Shown in pieces: positions 43,701-49,333 of a stretch of DNA of 64,000 nt. This stretch comes from Anisus vortex. Lineage: Eukaryota > Mollusca > Gastropoda > Planorbidae. Under the pieces are notes generated by a model. It had not been told where the DNA came from and ran no database searches. It saw nothing but the letters and a program-made list of their open reading frames with translations. Each line of letters opens with the position of its first letter. Within the stretch, counting starts at the first letter, position 1. The position numbers were made by a program, and so were the translations under genes. The stretch is from positions 7,634,587-7,698,586 of the forward strand of contig OX421505.1 in assembly GCA_949126835.1 (NCBI GenBank), written 5' to 3'.

Positions 43701-45583
43701 AGGGTGGGGAAGGGGTGACTATAACTTTTAGTAATAAGGAAAAGCGAAACACGATCAATGGGTTCGTTGTGTACGTTCATAAGTTATACGCTCAACAAAT
43801 ATCCTAATCAAGGGCTACAAATGGAGGAATATTGATTAGAAACAGATGACATCGGGAAGGAGAGCCAATTCTTAAACTTTTAAAATATTTTTTTTAGTAT
43901 CCCGCCGGACCAAATTAATCCATAAGGGCGGTGAAGCTCCCTTTCAAACTAATACCCAATGTTTAAACGTGTATTCGTATCAAACACTTGTAGGGCTCTC
44001 CCTGTCGCATATATTAGATAGACAGAAATACAGACAGACAGACATGCATTAAAAGACACACTTTAGATAAGATAACTTTATTTTATAGAGCCGAAAAAAA
44101 AATTGAATTTTGTCTTGATTACGGATATTCCATTTATCAGCATATTTTAAGCAATATAAAAGAACTATTCTTACTCAATCACAGAAATATACTTATACAA
44201 ATAGACATGAAAATCATGCTATTATATCATACAAGAAAAAAGAATCATAAGGAGTCAGCTTTTTTATTTGTGGTTAAACAATTCTTACCTACAGTGAAAC
44301 CAAAGAGTTCGTATGACTTTCTGTTTTTGCCCTTATTGAAAGAAGTCGACCACTTTGACTAGATCTAGACCTAATTTAGTTGTCGTGTAGTGGGTGCGCA
44401 TTGGTCCTTAAGGATTTTATCAATCATAGACAGGCACCTTGAATTGAATAGATCTCCAAGAGCTGGTAGTTGTGTCTGTGTTGTACGATAAAGTTTGTTT
44501 ATTAGTCGGTCTAAACAATTTTTGTTCAATTTAGTGGCATTACGCATACCAACAGGTGTTTGCGAAAATGATGATTCTACGAACATTTGCCTTGTAAAAA
44601 AATATAATTCATGATGATCATGTCTATATAAAATGTCTTTAGCTTACTAAAACAGAAAAGTCTTTGTGATTGATTCTAACGCCAAGATATTTATATTGCG
44701 AGCCTTGATCTATTATTTGGTTGTTTATTGGCAAATCAGCCATCTTGTGTTTTTCCTTCCGAAAGTCAATTATTTCGTTTTTTCTCACATGTATAGAGTG
44801 TTACCTCTCGCTGTCTAGGGTGGTTAGTTTATCTAAATCACTTCTTGGTGCCCTGGAAGAATCTTAAACGTTCATCTAATGACACGACTACACTTTTTCA
44901 TCAAAGTAATTTAGAACGACGCCAGGGACAATTAACATAACTCTAATTTGACATAACACAATACATCGACGCTCAATACAAGTCAATAATCACATGATTT
45001 TAGTACAAAACATAAGTAGTATTGAAACACAGACTAACCGTCTCTCATTACACTCTACTCTCTACTCTAACTACACACCACATGGTCATTCATGCCAAAC
45101 GGACAAGGGTCACCGAAAGTCACCAAAAGAATGTGACTATCAGTTACAAAGTTGGGTAATCACAACTAAACAAAACAAGGGAGTTAATTAGTTATAACTT
45201 CATACATCACAAGAGACAGACACTAACTGAACGACTTATCCTCAGACTGAAGAAAAATGAAGAAAACGGATAATCATTTATTAATATTATTATAGATATT
45301 ATGTACATTTTTTTTTGTTTATCGTATAACGAAGCGACAACAAAGCTGGCCTGCGGGCCACCACTTTGAGAAGCTCTGACCACACAGAGGGGAATTTTTT
45401 AAATACATCTTTGTAAAGAAAATCCTGATTTTGTGTCGTCACAATCACTTAAGTTAACGTCCCTGCGTACGCATCATTCATTTAATTCTAACGGTTAATA
45501 TGTAAACTGTTCTCTCCACAGTTACAGCTAATAGTTCCGGTGTTGATTCTAACAGTTACGCCTCCAGTAGGTGCCTTTTGTAG
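22307..45583 (+). CDS. Gene B: single-pass receptor-like protein with three extracellular domains (multi-exon, signal exon missing)
   Basis: Hand-built model with exons 22307-22485, 23108-23297, 24781-25059, 25406-25681, 40258-40404, 41010-41039, 42059-42130, 43073-43105, 43451-43465 and 45522-45583. All introns are phase 1 except the phase-0 intron 22485/23108. The order is a distal domain of about 120 residues, two four-cysteine Ig-like domains, an acidic stalk plus membrane helix, and a tail of about 80 residues. It parallels gene A exon by exon with one extra Ig-like exon. A 14.6-kb intron between 25681 and 40258 is filled by nested transposons. Sequons include NCS, NNS, NFT, NCT and NIT. 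No known family is recognised; surface-receptor role is inferred. Confidence 0.75.
23108..23297 (+). CDS. Gene B exon: distal domain, second half
   Basis: Acceptor ATTTCTCTTCTCAG, donor GTGAGTTC; phase 0 in, phase 1 out. It starts ICVVNVLNCSSS, has an RCRC cysteine pair and RMRSEMNNSKVV, and ends TIKLE. It lines up with gene A 6574-6781. Confidence 0.82.
23590..23890 (-). pseudogene. Non-LTR retrotransposon fragment, RNase H-distal region
   Basis: Minus strand: a frame with FRTGHCPIGAYFSKLRPQED, SRCRNCREEVETVDHG. This RTGHCPxGAY...C..C...ET..H pattern is the end of RNase H-bearing non-LTR retrotransposons. It is truncated and antisense in a gene B intron. Confidence 0.75.
23895..24190. repeat. 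Dispersed repeat copy (GATCCTGTCCGAGGCTAGCC family)
   Basis: Shares GATCCTGTCCGAG-CTA-CCA, CTGCGGAATTTCC and CATTAACGTGGTG-CTTGC blocks with 59205-59590 and 61060-61315. A 14-C tract interrupts it. No coding content is visible. Confidence 0.6.
24781..25059 (+). CDS. Gene B exon: four-cysteine Ig-like domain, first copy
   Basis: Acceptor TTTTTGTGCACAG, donor GTAAGCTAC, phase 1/1, 279 nt. Pattern: RNCTIKVV, FTFCVMHAL, LTFRLNGQ, APCASS, LTLSYQDEC, SYVCYFY. The extra cysteine (DEC) parallels DDCC in gene A. Strongly GC-rich for the region. Confidence 0.85.
25140..25330. repeat. Three-unit tandem repeat, about 64 bp
   Basis: Units begin near TTGATTGATTGATGCATTGA and continue GGAGTAATTTGTTGATT and TTAATTGAACGATCGGTTGA. 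It lies in the intron between the two Ig-like exons. Confidence 0.85.
25406..25681 (+). CDS. Gene B exon: four-cysteine Ig-like domain, second copy
   Basis: Acceptor CTTCGTTCTAG, donor CACAG|GTAAACTTT, phase 1/1, 276 nt. Pattern: LNCSTSW, VVDFCATS, FTVSLNDDK, SECANVV, ISLSYRDS, YYICYIT. It shares ISLSYRD/LTLSYQD with the preceding copy, so the two are likely a tandem duplication. The donor is the first of a long series of near-identical CAG|GTAAAC motifs. Confidence 0.85.
25679..26895. repeat. About 42-unit, 29-bp tandem array built on a splice-donor sequence
   Basis: The unit contains CAGGTAAACTTTCAG, then TAAAATGTACACTA. The first copy is the exon/intron junction at 25681 itself. Variants include AAAGGTATACTTTCATT and CAAGTAAAC. 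A higher-order duplication is visible: 25726-26120 and 26295-26640 share the same succession of variant units. Confidence 0.95.
26940..27862 (+). repeat. 5' LTR of Ty3-type (Gmr1-like) retrotransposon
   Basis: Starts TGTTACGAAACGTAAATTCC and ends near ACTATTATTTTC. It matches 36889-37812 with about ten substitutions and one T-run length change by eye (roughly 1%). A possible primer-binding site TGGGGGCTCTAGCC starts at 27873. An LTR of about 920 bp is long but normal for Ty3-type elements. Confidence 0.92.
27863..28383 (+). other. 5' untranslated leader of the retrotransposon
   Basis: Non-coding, AT-rich, between the 5' LTR and the Gag start codon. No further structure is recognised. Confidence 0.6.
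28384..29079 (+). pseudogene. gag: Retrotransposon Gag, N-terminal part
   Basis: 231 codons from an ATG preceded by a long leader. N-terminal residues 15-60 resemble a SAP-like helical motif (MSMIQLKELAKSLGI). Residues about 110-165 are a highly charged predicted coiled coil built from about five repeats of MERENKRIE. The capsid region starts near residue 195 (VFEANSVEEFFMIFERN). The frame ends at a stop inside a run of seven A (about 29078-29086). The downstream frame continues the capsid directly, so this is one gene broken by a one-base slip. Confidence 0.85.
29080..30755 (+). pseudogene. gag-pol: Gag C-terminus, zinc knuckle and protease, start of integrase
   Basis: In frame 3 the capsid continues (SLTEEELYDYELIKNR, then DVRMHLEDKGVEQVETAAVM), with a helical layout like vertebrate SCAN domains, which are derived from Gmr1-like capsids. 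A CCHC knuckle (CSHCKRIGHTKEKC) lies near 29600-29640. The aspartic protease motif DTGA is at about 30048-30059 (LRDTGAEVSLL). The integrase zinc-binding histidines (HMAHDTTYAGH) lie just before a TGA at 30753. RT is absent here, as expected if integrase comes first. Confidence 0.85.
30756..31790 (+). pseudogene. pol: Integrase (HHCC, DDE core, GPY/F module)
   Basis: After the stop the HHCC finger finishes with CKSCNTCQ, followed by a second in-frame stop near 30870. The open frame from 30930 gives the catalytic core: first Asp in LLIDCVG, second in IQSDQGSN, Glu in GALERYHQ. A module with AKYTGPYQVL follows near 31627, the GPY/F signature of Ty3-type integrases. No chromodomain is seen. All three acidic residues are present although the upstream stops prevent a full polyprotein. 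Confidence 0.9.
31950..32940 (+). pseudogene. pol: Reverse transcriptase and start of RNase H
   Basis: Same frame as integrase. Ty3-type RT blocks: SPCVLVPKSDGSLRFCVDYR, KIDLLTAYFRIPL, FGMVNAPASFQRL, and catalytic YLDDIVVFS (near 32469). Then the connection LRGFLGMAGYYRKFYKN and RNase H start ITVDSCNTGMGAVISQ, where the frame is broken by a LINE insertion at 32935. The RT core appears intact. Confidence 0.93.
33044..34512 (-). pseudogene. LINE reverse transcriptase
   Basis: Minus strand, from right to left: NYRPVSNLSFISK, FQSAYRYGHSCETALLRVLN, LLDLRAAFDVIDHELLLARL, GVPQGSVLGPILFSIY and catalytic FADDTELYISF, then a stop near 33806, then WMVENRLKLNDDKT and the C-terminal FEAVAPVLWNNLP. FADD with this palm order fits the CR1/L2/Rex group. 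Broken by at least one frameshift (near 34321) and one stop. Confidence 0.88.
34473..35800 (-). pseudogene. LINE apurinic-like endonuclease, truncated
   Basis: Minus strand, 322-codon frame from 35800 to 34832 beginning ITESWLHEGGDEPAIREM. It shows the endonuclease core GDFNFHWDDP, the THRAGHILDWV block and the final LLLSDHFLV. The linker toward RT (KAAEALSKFFTDKVEKIRKS) continues in another frame at 34745-34473. The first catalytic block of the endonuclease is absent, so the copy is truncated at its 5' end. Confidence 0.87.
35813..36134 (+). pseudogene. pol: RNase H, C-terminal part, of the retrotransposon
   Basis: The frame resumes after the LINE with SFCSKKFNPHEVNYSTIEQE, then LLGLIQALKHFNYYV, FTDHNPLVFLS and the closing LSGKDNIVADTLSRM before TAA at 36132-36134. 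This is the normal end of Ty3 RNase H. No integrase follows, confirming the unusual order. Confidence 0.9.
36135..36888 (+). other. Retrotransposon 3' non-coding region
   Basis: 754 bp of AT-rich sequence between the RNase H stop and the 3' LTR; no envelope or integrase frame. The polypurine tract is not obvious. Confidence 0.7.
36889..37812 (+). repeat. 3' LTR of the Ty3-type retrotransposon
   Basis: Same sequence as 26940-27862 with a few substitutions (for example ATTAGC/TTTAGC and ATTAAA/ACCAAA). It directly abuts hAT transposase sequence on the right. Confidence 0.92.
37813..40200 (+). pseudogene. hAT transposase relic, 5' part missing
   Basis: Plus-strand blocks in order: about 37860-38240 (LSEDASMTPDIRSDAETLLT, FLVLLHFWNVILEKIDRVRK), 38243-38365 (RELARDAGLSTEEEIARIM), 38540-38735 ending with the hAT dimerisation signature AIASCERSFSKLRLILSFL, then, after a nested insertion, LLSIERETLENINFDNIDEF and a stop at 39945. 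The right end TAGCTACGCCACTG at 40187-40200 is a typical hAT terminus. The layout fits the DUF4371/ZMYM-associated hAT group. Stops and the missing N-terminus make it inactive. Confidence 0.85.
38739..39833. mobile_element. Non-autonomous hAT element nested in the hAT transposase
   Basis: Ends CAGGGGTCGGCAAC and GTTGCCGACCCCTG are perfect 14-bp inverted repeats, flanked by 8-bp target duplications GTCTAAGT (38731) and GTCTGAGT (39834), one mismatch. The host frame resumes after the right copy. 1,095 bp, no transposase frame. Short relatives lie at 11931 and 49842. Confidence 0.93.
40258..40404 (+). CDS. Gene B exon: acidic stalk and transmembrane helix
   Basis: Acceptor TTTCTTCCATCAG, donor GTAATTTTG, phase 1/1, 147 nt. 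The stalk DDPDDYTDIIPYDW is strongly acidic and followed by NRNAS (a sequon). The hydrophobic run YIFSSVIAVGIILTVA continues into the next exon (SSLVLY), so the span crosses a splice junction, as in gene C. Confidence 0.8.
40680..40733. repeat. (AT)n microsatellite
   Basis: About 27 AT units followed by a short (GA)n run, in a gene B intron. Confidence 0.95.
41010..41039 (+). CDS. Gene B micro-exon: end of membrane helix
   Basis: 30 nt, acceptor TTTGTTTTTCAG, donor GTACGTCA, phase 1/1, coding VSSLVLYRYV. Hydrophobic residues complete the span and arginine marks the cytoplasmic edge. Confidence 0.72.
   Translation, partial: YLHWFYTDT
41330..41545 (-). mobile_element. SINE copy, head-to-tail partner of the next one
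   Basis: Reversed body (CACCTTTACTTTACCACTC) and a degenerate reversed tRNA head (GATTCAAACC, CGAACGCG). It is followed by an opposite-strand copy. Confidence 0.65.
41575..41740 (+). mobile_element. SINE fragment (body and 3' end)
   Basis: CCTCTGAGTCTACCCAGCTC, AAGGCGGCTAGGCATTGTGC and CAGAAACTGGTGAACGCTGC, with the head missing. Together with 41330-41545 it forms an imperfect inverted pair. Confidence 0.7.
42059..42130 (+). CDS. Gene B exon: basic cytoplasmic tail segment
   Basis: 72 nt, acceptor TTTCTCTTGTTAG, donor GTCATCAC (weak), phase 1/1. The peptide begins DKMKRRNRDGDDWGPYRITS; the basic cluster suits the inner membrane face. The phase fits, but the donor is not a strong match, so the right border is the least certain. 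Confidence 0.58.
42540..42850 (-). repeat. LINE 3' end (WNGLPEQTR family)
   Basis: The longest reversed copy: the ATAAG-rich tail at left (GATCTTATCTTATATATTAC), CGCTCCTTCTATAAAGAAGA, CATCCGTGGTCC, and coding-end sequence with AGCCCATTCCAAGCCCGAAT at right. Confidence 0.7.
43073..43105 (+). CDS. Gene B micro-exon: tail
   Basis: 33 nt, acceptor TTCTGATTTTAG, donor GTAAGTAT, phase 1/1, coding GDVYTGPNKIL. Same size and donor as gene A 13972-14004. Confidence 0.65.
43451..43465 (+). CDS. Gene B micro-exon: tail (15 nt)
   Basis: 15 nt between TCAATCTCAG and GTAAATAC, phase 1/1, coding SESTA. Accepted because genes A and C have Ser-rich micro-exons of 18 and 15 nt at the same place. Confidence 0.52.
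43900..43960 (-). repeat. SINE 3'-end scrap
   Basis: CCGGACCAAATTAATCCATA and GGGCGGTGAAGC match the terminal part of the SINE family; the rest is absent. Confidence 0.5.
44060..44920 (-). pseudogene. Non-LTR reverse-transcriptase fragment
   Basis: Minus strand, right to left: a segment with NEIIDFRKEKHKMADLPINN and QYKYLGVRI, the post-catalytic block of LINE RTs (EMVIDF...V...FKYLGV), then CLDRLINKLYRTTQTQLPAL and TTRQLN, then KGKNRKSYELFGF near the 3' end. Several frame changes; a second LINE family, different from that at 32935. Confidence 0.7.
45335..45380. repeat. hAT terminus scrap
   Basis: GGCCTGCGGGCCACCACTTT followed by GAGAAGCTCTGA resembles hAT ends of the GTGGCCCGC...AGAGCTTCTCAAAG type. 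No partner end was found nearby. Confidence 0.4.
45522..45583 (+). CDS. Gene B terminal exon (predicted)
   Basis: Acceptor TTCTCTCCACAG; phase-1 frame VTANSSGVDSNSYASSRCLL then TAG at 45581-45583. AATAAA at 45793. A GT directly after CCAGTAG could be a donor, but using it would leave phase 2, unlike every other tail exon. Confidence 0.5.
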
Positions 45584-45792
45584 TTTTACTTGTTCTGTAC
45601 GTTGTTGTTCACTAACAATGTTTCTAAACAATCAGACTATATTTAATATATTTTTTCTATTTATAATATATATCTATTATTGTTATGAATCAGCCCATCA
45701 ATCGACAACATAAAGTTACTCTTCCGCAAAGAACAATGCGCTATATTCCAGTTGAGTTTAAGACATATAGCACTCAAATCACACCTTAATAG

Positions 45793-45798
45793 AATAAA
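45793..45798 (+). terminator. Candidate polyadenylation signal of gene B
   Basis: AATAAA, 210 nt downstream of the predicted stop codon; position is the only support. Confidence 0.35.
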
Positions 45799-46379
45799 TC
45801 TAACTCACCCACCTAGCTGCAGACATTTCCCACTGCTCACAAGAAATTGTGGATCACTTCATGCTTGAATACCCTGAGCTAACCTATTACAGTTACACTC
45901 TGTTGACCCCGCAACATACTGGAAGTTGAATTCCGTGTTTGCAACTTTTTCCGAAGTTATCGTCGATATTTTTTATTTATTTTACTTCCTTATTTAACTC
46001 ATTACTCACACTTGTTTTGTTTTTTTCTCTAGTATCAACAGCCTCGTCTTGACGATCATACAGACTAATACAGACACGTTTTGTCTGATTCAAGAAAATC
46101 AATAAACCGCAATAAGACACACGTCTCTGAATTATGAATCTGGGGTTTAAAAGATCTTATAATGTAACCAATATGCAGTGTATTGAAAAAAAAAAGTTGT
46201 TTTATGATGTCACAAGATTAATCTATAAACTTGTTTGAATCGTAATTTACATTTCCTTGTTCCTTTAATTCAGATGTTTGTGTTGTCGGTTTGTTTTGTT
46301 TATTATTTATCGGAGATCATGTTTACAATTATTCTTTTAGTTGTATGCGGAAATTAAATTATAGTTTGCAGGTGTCTGG

Positions 46380-46665
46380 AGGGGGGGGGGGGGCGGCAAG
46401 GTGGCCGAGCGGCAGAGTCTTCGACTGACACTCCGAAGGTCCTGGTATCGAATCCTGGTGAAGGCTATGATTTGTTCCCGGGAAGTTAGGGTGTCCCTGA
46501 GTCTAGCCAGCTCTGTTGGGTACCTGCCATTAGTTGGGGTAAAGTAAAGGTGAGTGGGTATTGTGCTGGCCACGCACCATCTAGTGTATGCCGCGGTCAC
46601 AGAAACTGGTGAACGCTGCTTCACCGGCCATATGGATCAATTCGGTCCGACGGGATACTTTATTT
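46380..46665 (+). mobile_element. tRNA-headed SINE, full length
   Basis: Follows a G tract. Head GGCAAGGTGGCCGAGCGGCA, B-box GGTATCGAATCC, body GGGGTAAAGTAAAGGTGAGT, end TTCGGTCCGACGGGATACTT. The best plus-strand copy. Confidence 0.87.
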
Positions 46666-46714
46666 TACAGGTGTTTCTGTGTGTAAATTTGAAGTCAGTA
46701 GTTATTACTTCTGT

Positions 46715-46880
46715 AAATGCGTGGCGTTCGGGCATGGAATGGGTTGCCTGAACAAACCAGGAAAACCAGTAACTTAACATTGATTAAAACATTAATAAAA
46801 ATGCCAAACTAGACTCGGACCACGGATGAGCGTAGGACGCAATAATCTTCTTAATAGAAGCAGCGTCTGTAATGTATAAG
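46715..46880 (+). repeat. LINE 3' end (WNGLPEQTR family)
   Basis: GTTCGGGCATGGAATGGGTT reads RAWNGLPEQTR-like residues, followed by ATTAAAACATTAATAAAAA, GACTCGGACCACGGATGAGC and a TATAAGAAGATTAAG tail. Confidence 0.72.
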
Positions 46881-46894
46881 AAGATTAAGAAGAA

Positions 46895-47185
46895 GATTTA
46901 CATTTCCCGAAAGACCAATTTGATCTATAGACCTTTGTAGCAGCGTATACATGTTTGCCATTTCCGAATGGTACGGGAGCGTGTGGCCAGCACAACGCCC
47001 TGCCGTCTAATACCTTTTACACAACCAATGTCGGGTACTTTGTAGAACTGGGTAAAACTTAATGAAAGAAACCCTTTAGACTTGGGGGGGGGGGGGGGGG
47101 GGGAGTCCTAGCCTTCACCATGAATCGAACCCCGGGCTTTCGCTAGGGAAATCTTAGCGCGTTACCGCTAGACCACGTAGTCCAA
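46895..47185 (-). mobile_element. Diverged tRNA-headed SINE, second subfamily
   Basis: Reversed head CTACGTGGTCTAGCGGTAAC with B-box GGGGTTCGATTCATGG; body related to but distinct from the main family. A poly-G tract (47083-47102) interrupts it. Confidence 0.7.
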
Positions 47186-47199
47186 CGATTATGTAACAA

Positions 47200-48235
47200 A
47201 AATCTGTATTTTTTTTTAAAATCAGATTTATACGCACAATACTAGTTTCCATCCTTCTCATCCTTCTTTTTGTGGACAAAAATTTATCTACATATGACTG
47301 CATTGCTAGTTGGCTTAGGAAGTAAAGACCTTATGTACCCATGGGCCTTATCGCTGGCGAAGTGTGAAAACCACCAGTACGCTTGCATCAGGAGCACACC
47401 GGTGGGCGAACGCATGGGGGACAACTCTTGATGCGCGTCCGATATTCGTTGTACCGCCAAGAGGTTCAATTGGGGGGGGGGGGAAGTCATGGGTGCAGAG
47501 TTCTCGTTATAAGTGTATTACTACAACATATGACATTAACAATAAGATCAGAAGAAAAGTATTATTCAATATAAACAAAGTTAATTAATGAAAATTATTA
47601 TTTAAACACTTGTTTTCATTTTCATACGTAAGATAACACCATAACATATTGAACATATATATTGATAGCATTTAACACATGACAATTTTGTTTTTGTTTC
47701 GCAGACCCTGGCCTTAGATTTTATTAGATTATATTTTTTAACTTTGCAAAGGAAACGGAAGTACTATACCTTTTTTTAAAATTATAATTAGCAAAACTTG
47801 TTCAAGAATTTAAAAACAAAACATTATGTTTTTTATATTATAGCGTGTATATAAAATGATTATTGATGAGATGGGTCTGGAGTTTGAAATCATATTGGCC
47901 TGTCTATAGAATGTGTAAATATGAAAAAGACACTCATGTAAGTTGGATGTGTTCTTCACAACAAAAGTTAACAATAATTGGTACTTCCTTGTAAAAAAAT
48001 ATCGAAAGTTGGTAGCATCGCTAAACTTACAAACACTTCCTTAGCAGAACGAAGGATAAAAAAGAAAAGTTAAAAAAACAACAACAACATAATGCATTAA
48101 ATTCTAACTCAGGCGAATAAGCTGTATTGTTACTTTCTAAAAGAACTTAAAAACTAATTATTTCTATATTTACCTTAGATAATATGTTTTACAACCCCCC
48201 CCCTTCCCCACTGTCTTACTTATATGTTAGGTTGT
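47200..48235. other. Intergenic; dispersed repeat scrap only
   Basis: Between genes B and C. 47350-47480 shares GGCGAAGTGTG-AAACCAC and CACCGGTGGGC with 59520-59585 reversed. The remainder is AT-rich with no exon or domain. Confidence 0.45.
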
Positions 48236-48237
48236 TT

Positions 48238-48410
48238 AGTGCTTCCTTTATTTGATTTGTCCAATGTTTGTAATGTTTTAAACCATCAATTAGTCTTATA
48301 TTTCTTGGCCCAGAGATTATATCCGTGTTCTTAGTTGCATGTTAAATGCTCTCTGAGCTTACATTGTGTTTTGTTTGGCAACGCTATACAAAGACTATTA
48401 TTAGAATTAT
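48238..48410 (+). repeat. LINE 3' untranslated segment
   Basis: TATCCGTGTTCTTAGTTGCA, TCTGAGCTTACATTGTG and GGCAACGCTATACAAAGACT match 21325-21670 without the 23-bp expansion. Confidence 0.55.
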
Positions 48411-48599
48411 CTTGTTAAACACTTGTGTCAAAAACACTTTTATCAACCAAATATGTTACAAACGTTCCTGCTGTATCGAAGATTACTGCGTCCTACGCTT
48501 ATCAGTTGTTTGAGTCTAGTCTTGCCGAATAACAAATAAAAAATACTAGGAAATTCTCATGATTTTGCTTTACGCCAGTGTGGCATTAAGGCATACAAC

Positions 48600-48740
48600 A
48601 GATCATGGGTCGGCAGCCTTTTTGATAATAAAGTGCCAAAGCAGGATTTTTAATGCATTCAGCGTGCCAACGGCCAAAAATTCATCCTGTTCCAGCACTA
48701 ATTGTTTTTTTGTTGTAGACTGCAATAAGATTACCTGATG
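48600..48740. repeat. Degenerate hAT element (CATGGGTCGGCAGCC family)
   Basis: Left end ATCATGGGTCGGCAGCC and internal AAGTGCCAAAGCAGGATTTT and GCGTGCCAACGG match the element at 49842-50033; the right end is lost. Confidence 0.6.
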
Positions 48741-49102
48741 TAATCCGCGAAATCCTCAGCTTAACATCATTTCATACCATAATGCAATTCTAGACTCTGC
48801 CCCCACCGATACGTCTTGAACGTAATCATCTTTTATTTTAAGCAAAGAGCGAATCTGAATTATAAAATAAAATCCGACCTTGTTTCTCTATAATATTGGC
48901 CTGTACGGTCCTAGATAATGTTTGGATCCTACTGATCCGCCCACCTGGATATTTAGTTTTAAATTCAGCCTGATTAGCTTCATCACTGAAAATCAGCATT
49001 TTTTTCTGAATATGATTATGAAAGGTAGAGCTGCAAAGACGTGACCAGTTCTTCGCTGACATAGACATCCAATGTCCTAGCATTCAAAGCGAATACTTAG
49101 TG

Positions 49103-49230
49103 ATCGGAGCTGGATAGACTCAGGGACGCACTCGAGTCTAGGGAAAAATATTTTAGCCTTCGCCAGGATTCGAACACATGACCTTAGGTACGCCAGTCGA
49201 ACGCGCTGCCGGCTTGGTCACCATGCCCCC
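49103..49230 (-). mobile_element. SINE fragment abutting gene C start codon
   Basis: Reversed tRNA head and first body part: GCTGGATAGACTCAGGGACG, CAGGATTCGAACACATGACC, GTACGCCAGTCGAACGCGCT. Its last bases (GGTCACCATGCCCCC) touch the ATG of the predicted gene C signal exon. Confidence 0.8.
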
Positions 49231-49333
49231 ATGAGTCGCTTAATCTGTAACAATGTCTGTTTCAGCATATTATGTCAGGACCACATCAGCGTATGCTTCT
49301 TTTGCCTGTCCATCACACTGGTCACTGGTCAAG
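49231..49333 (+). CDS. Gene C exon 1: signal peptide (predicted)
   Basis: ATG at 49231, donor GTAAGCTT after 103 nt, leaving phase 1 to match the next exon. The hydrophobic stretch ISVCFFCLSITLVTG suits a signal peptide, cleaved near TGQ/GD. A competing reading uses the AG at 49264 as acceptor, but that would enter in phase 2. Start choice therefore rests on phase. Confidence 0.5.
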
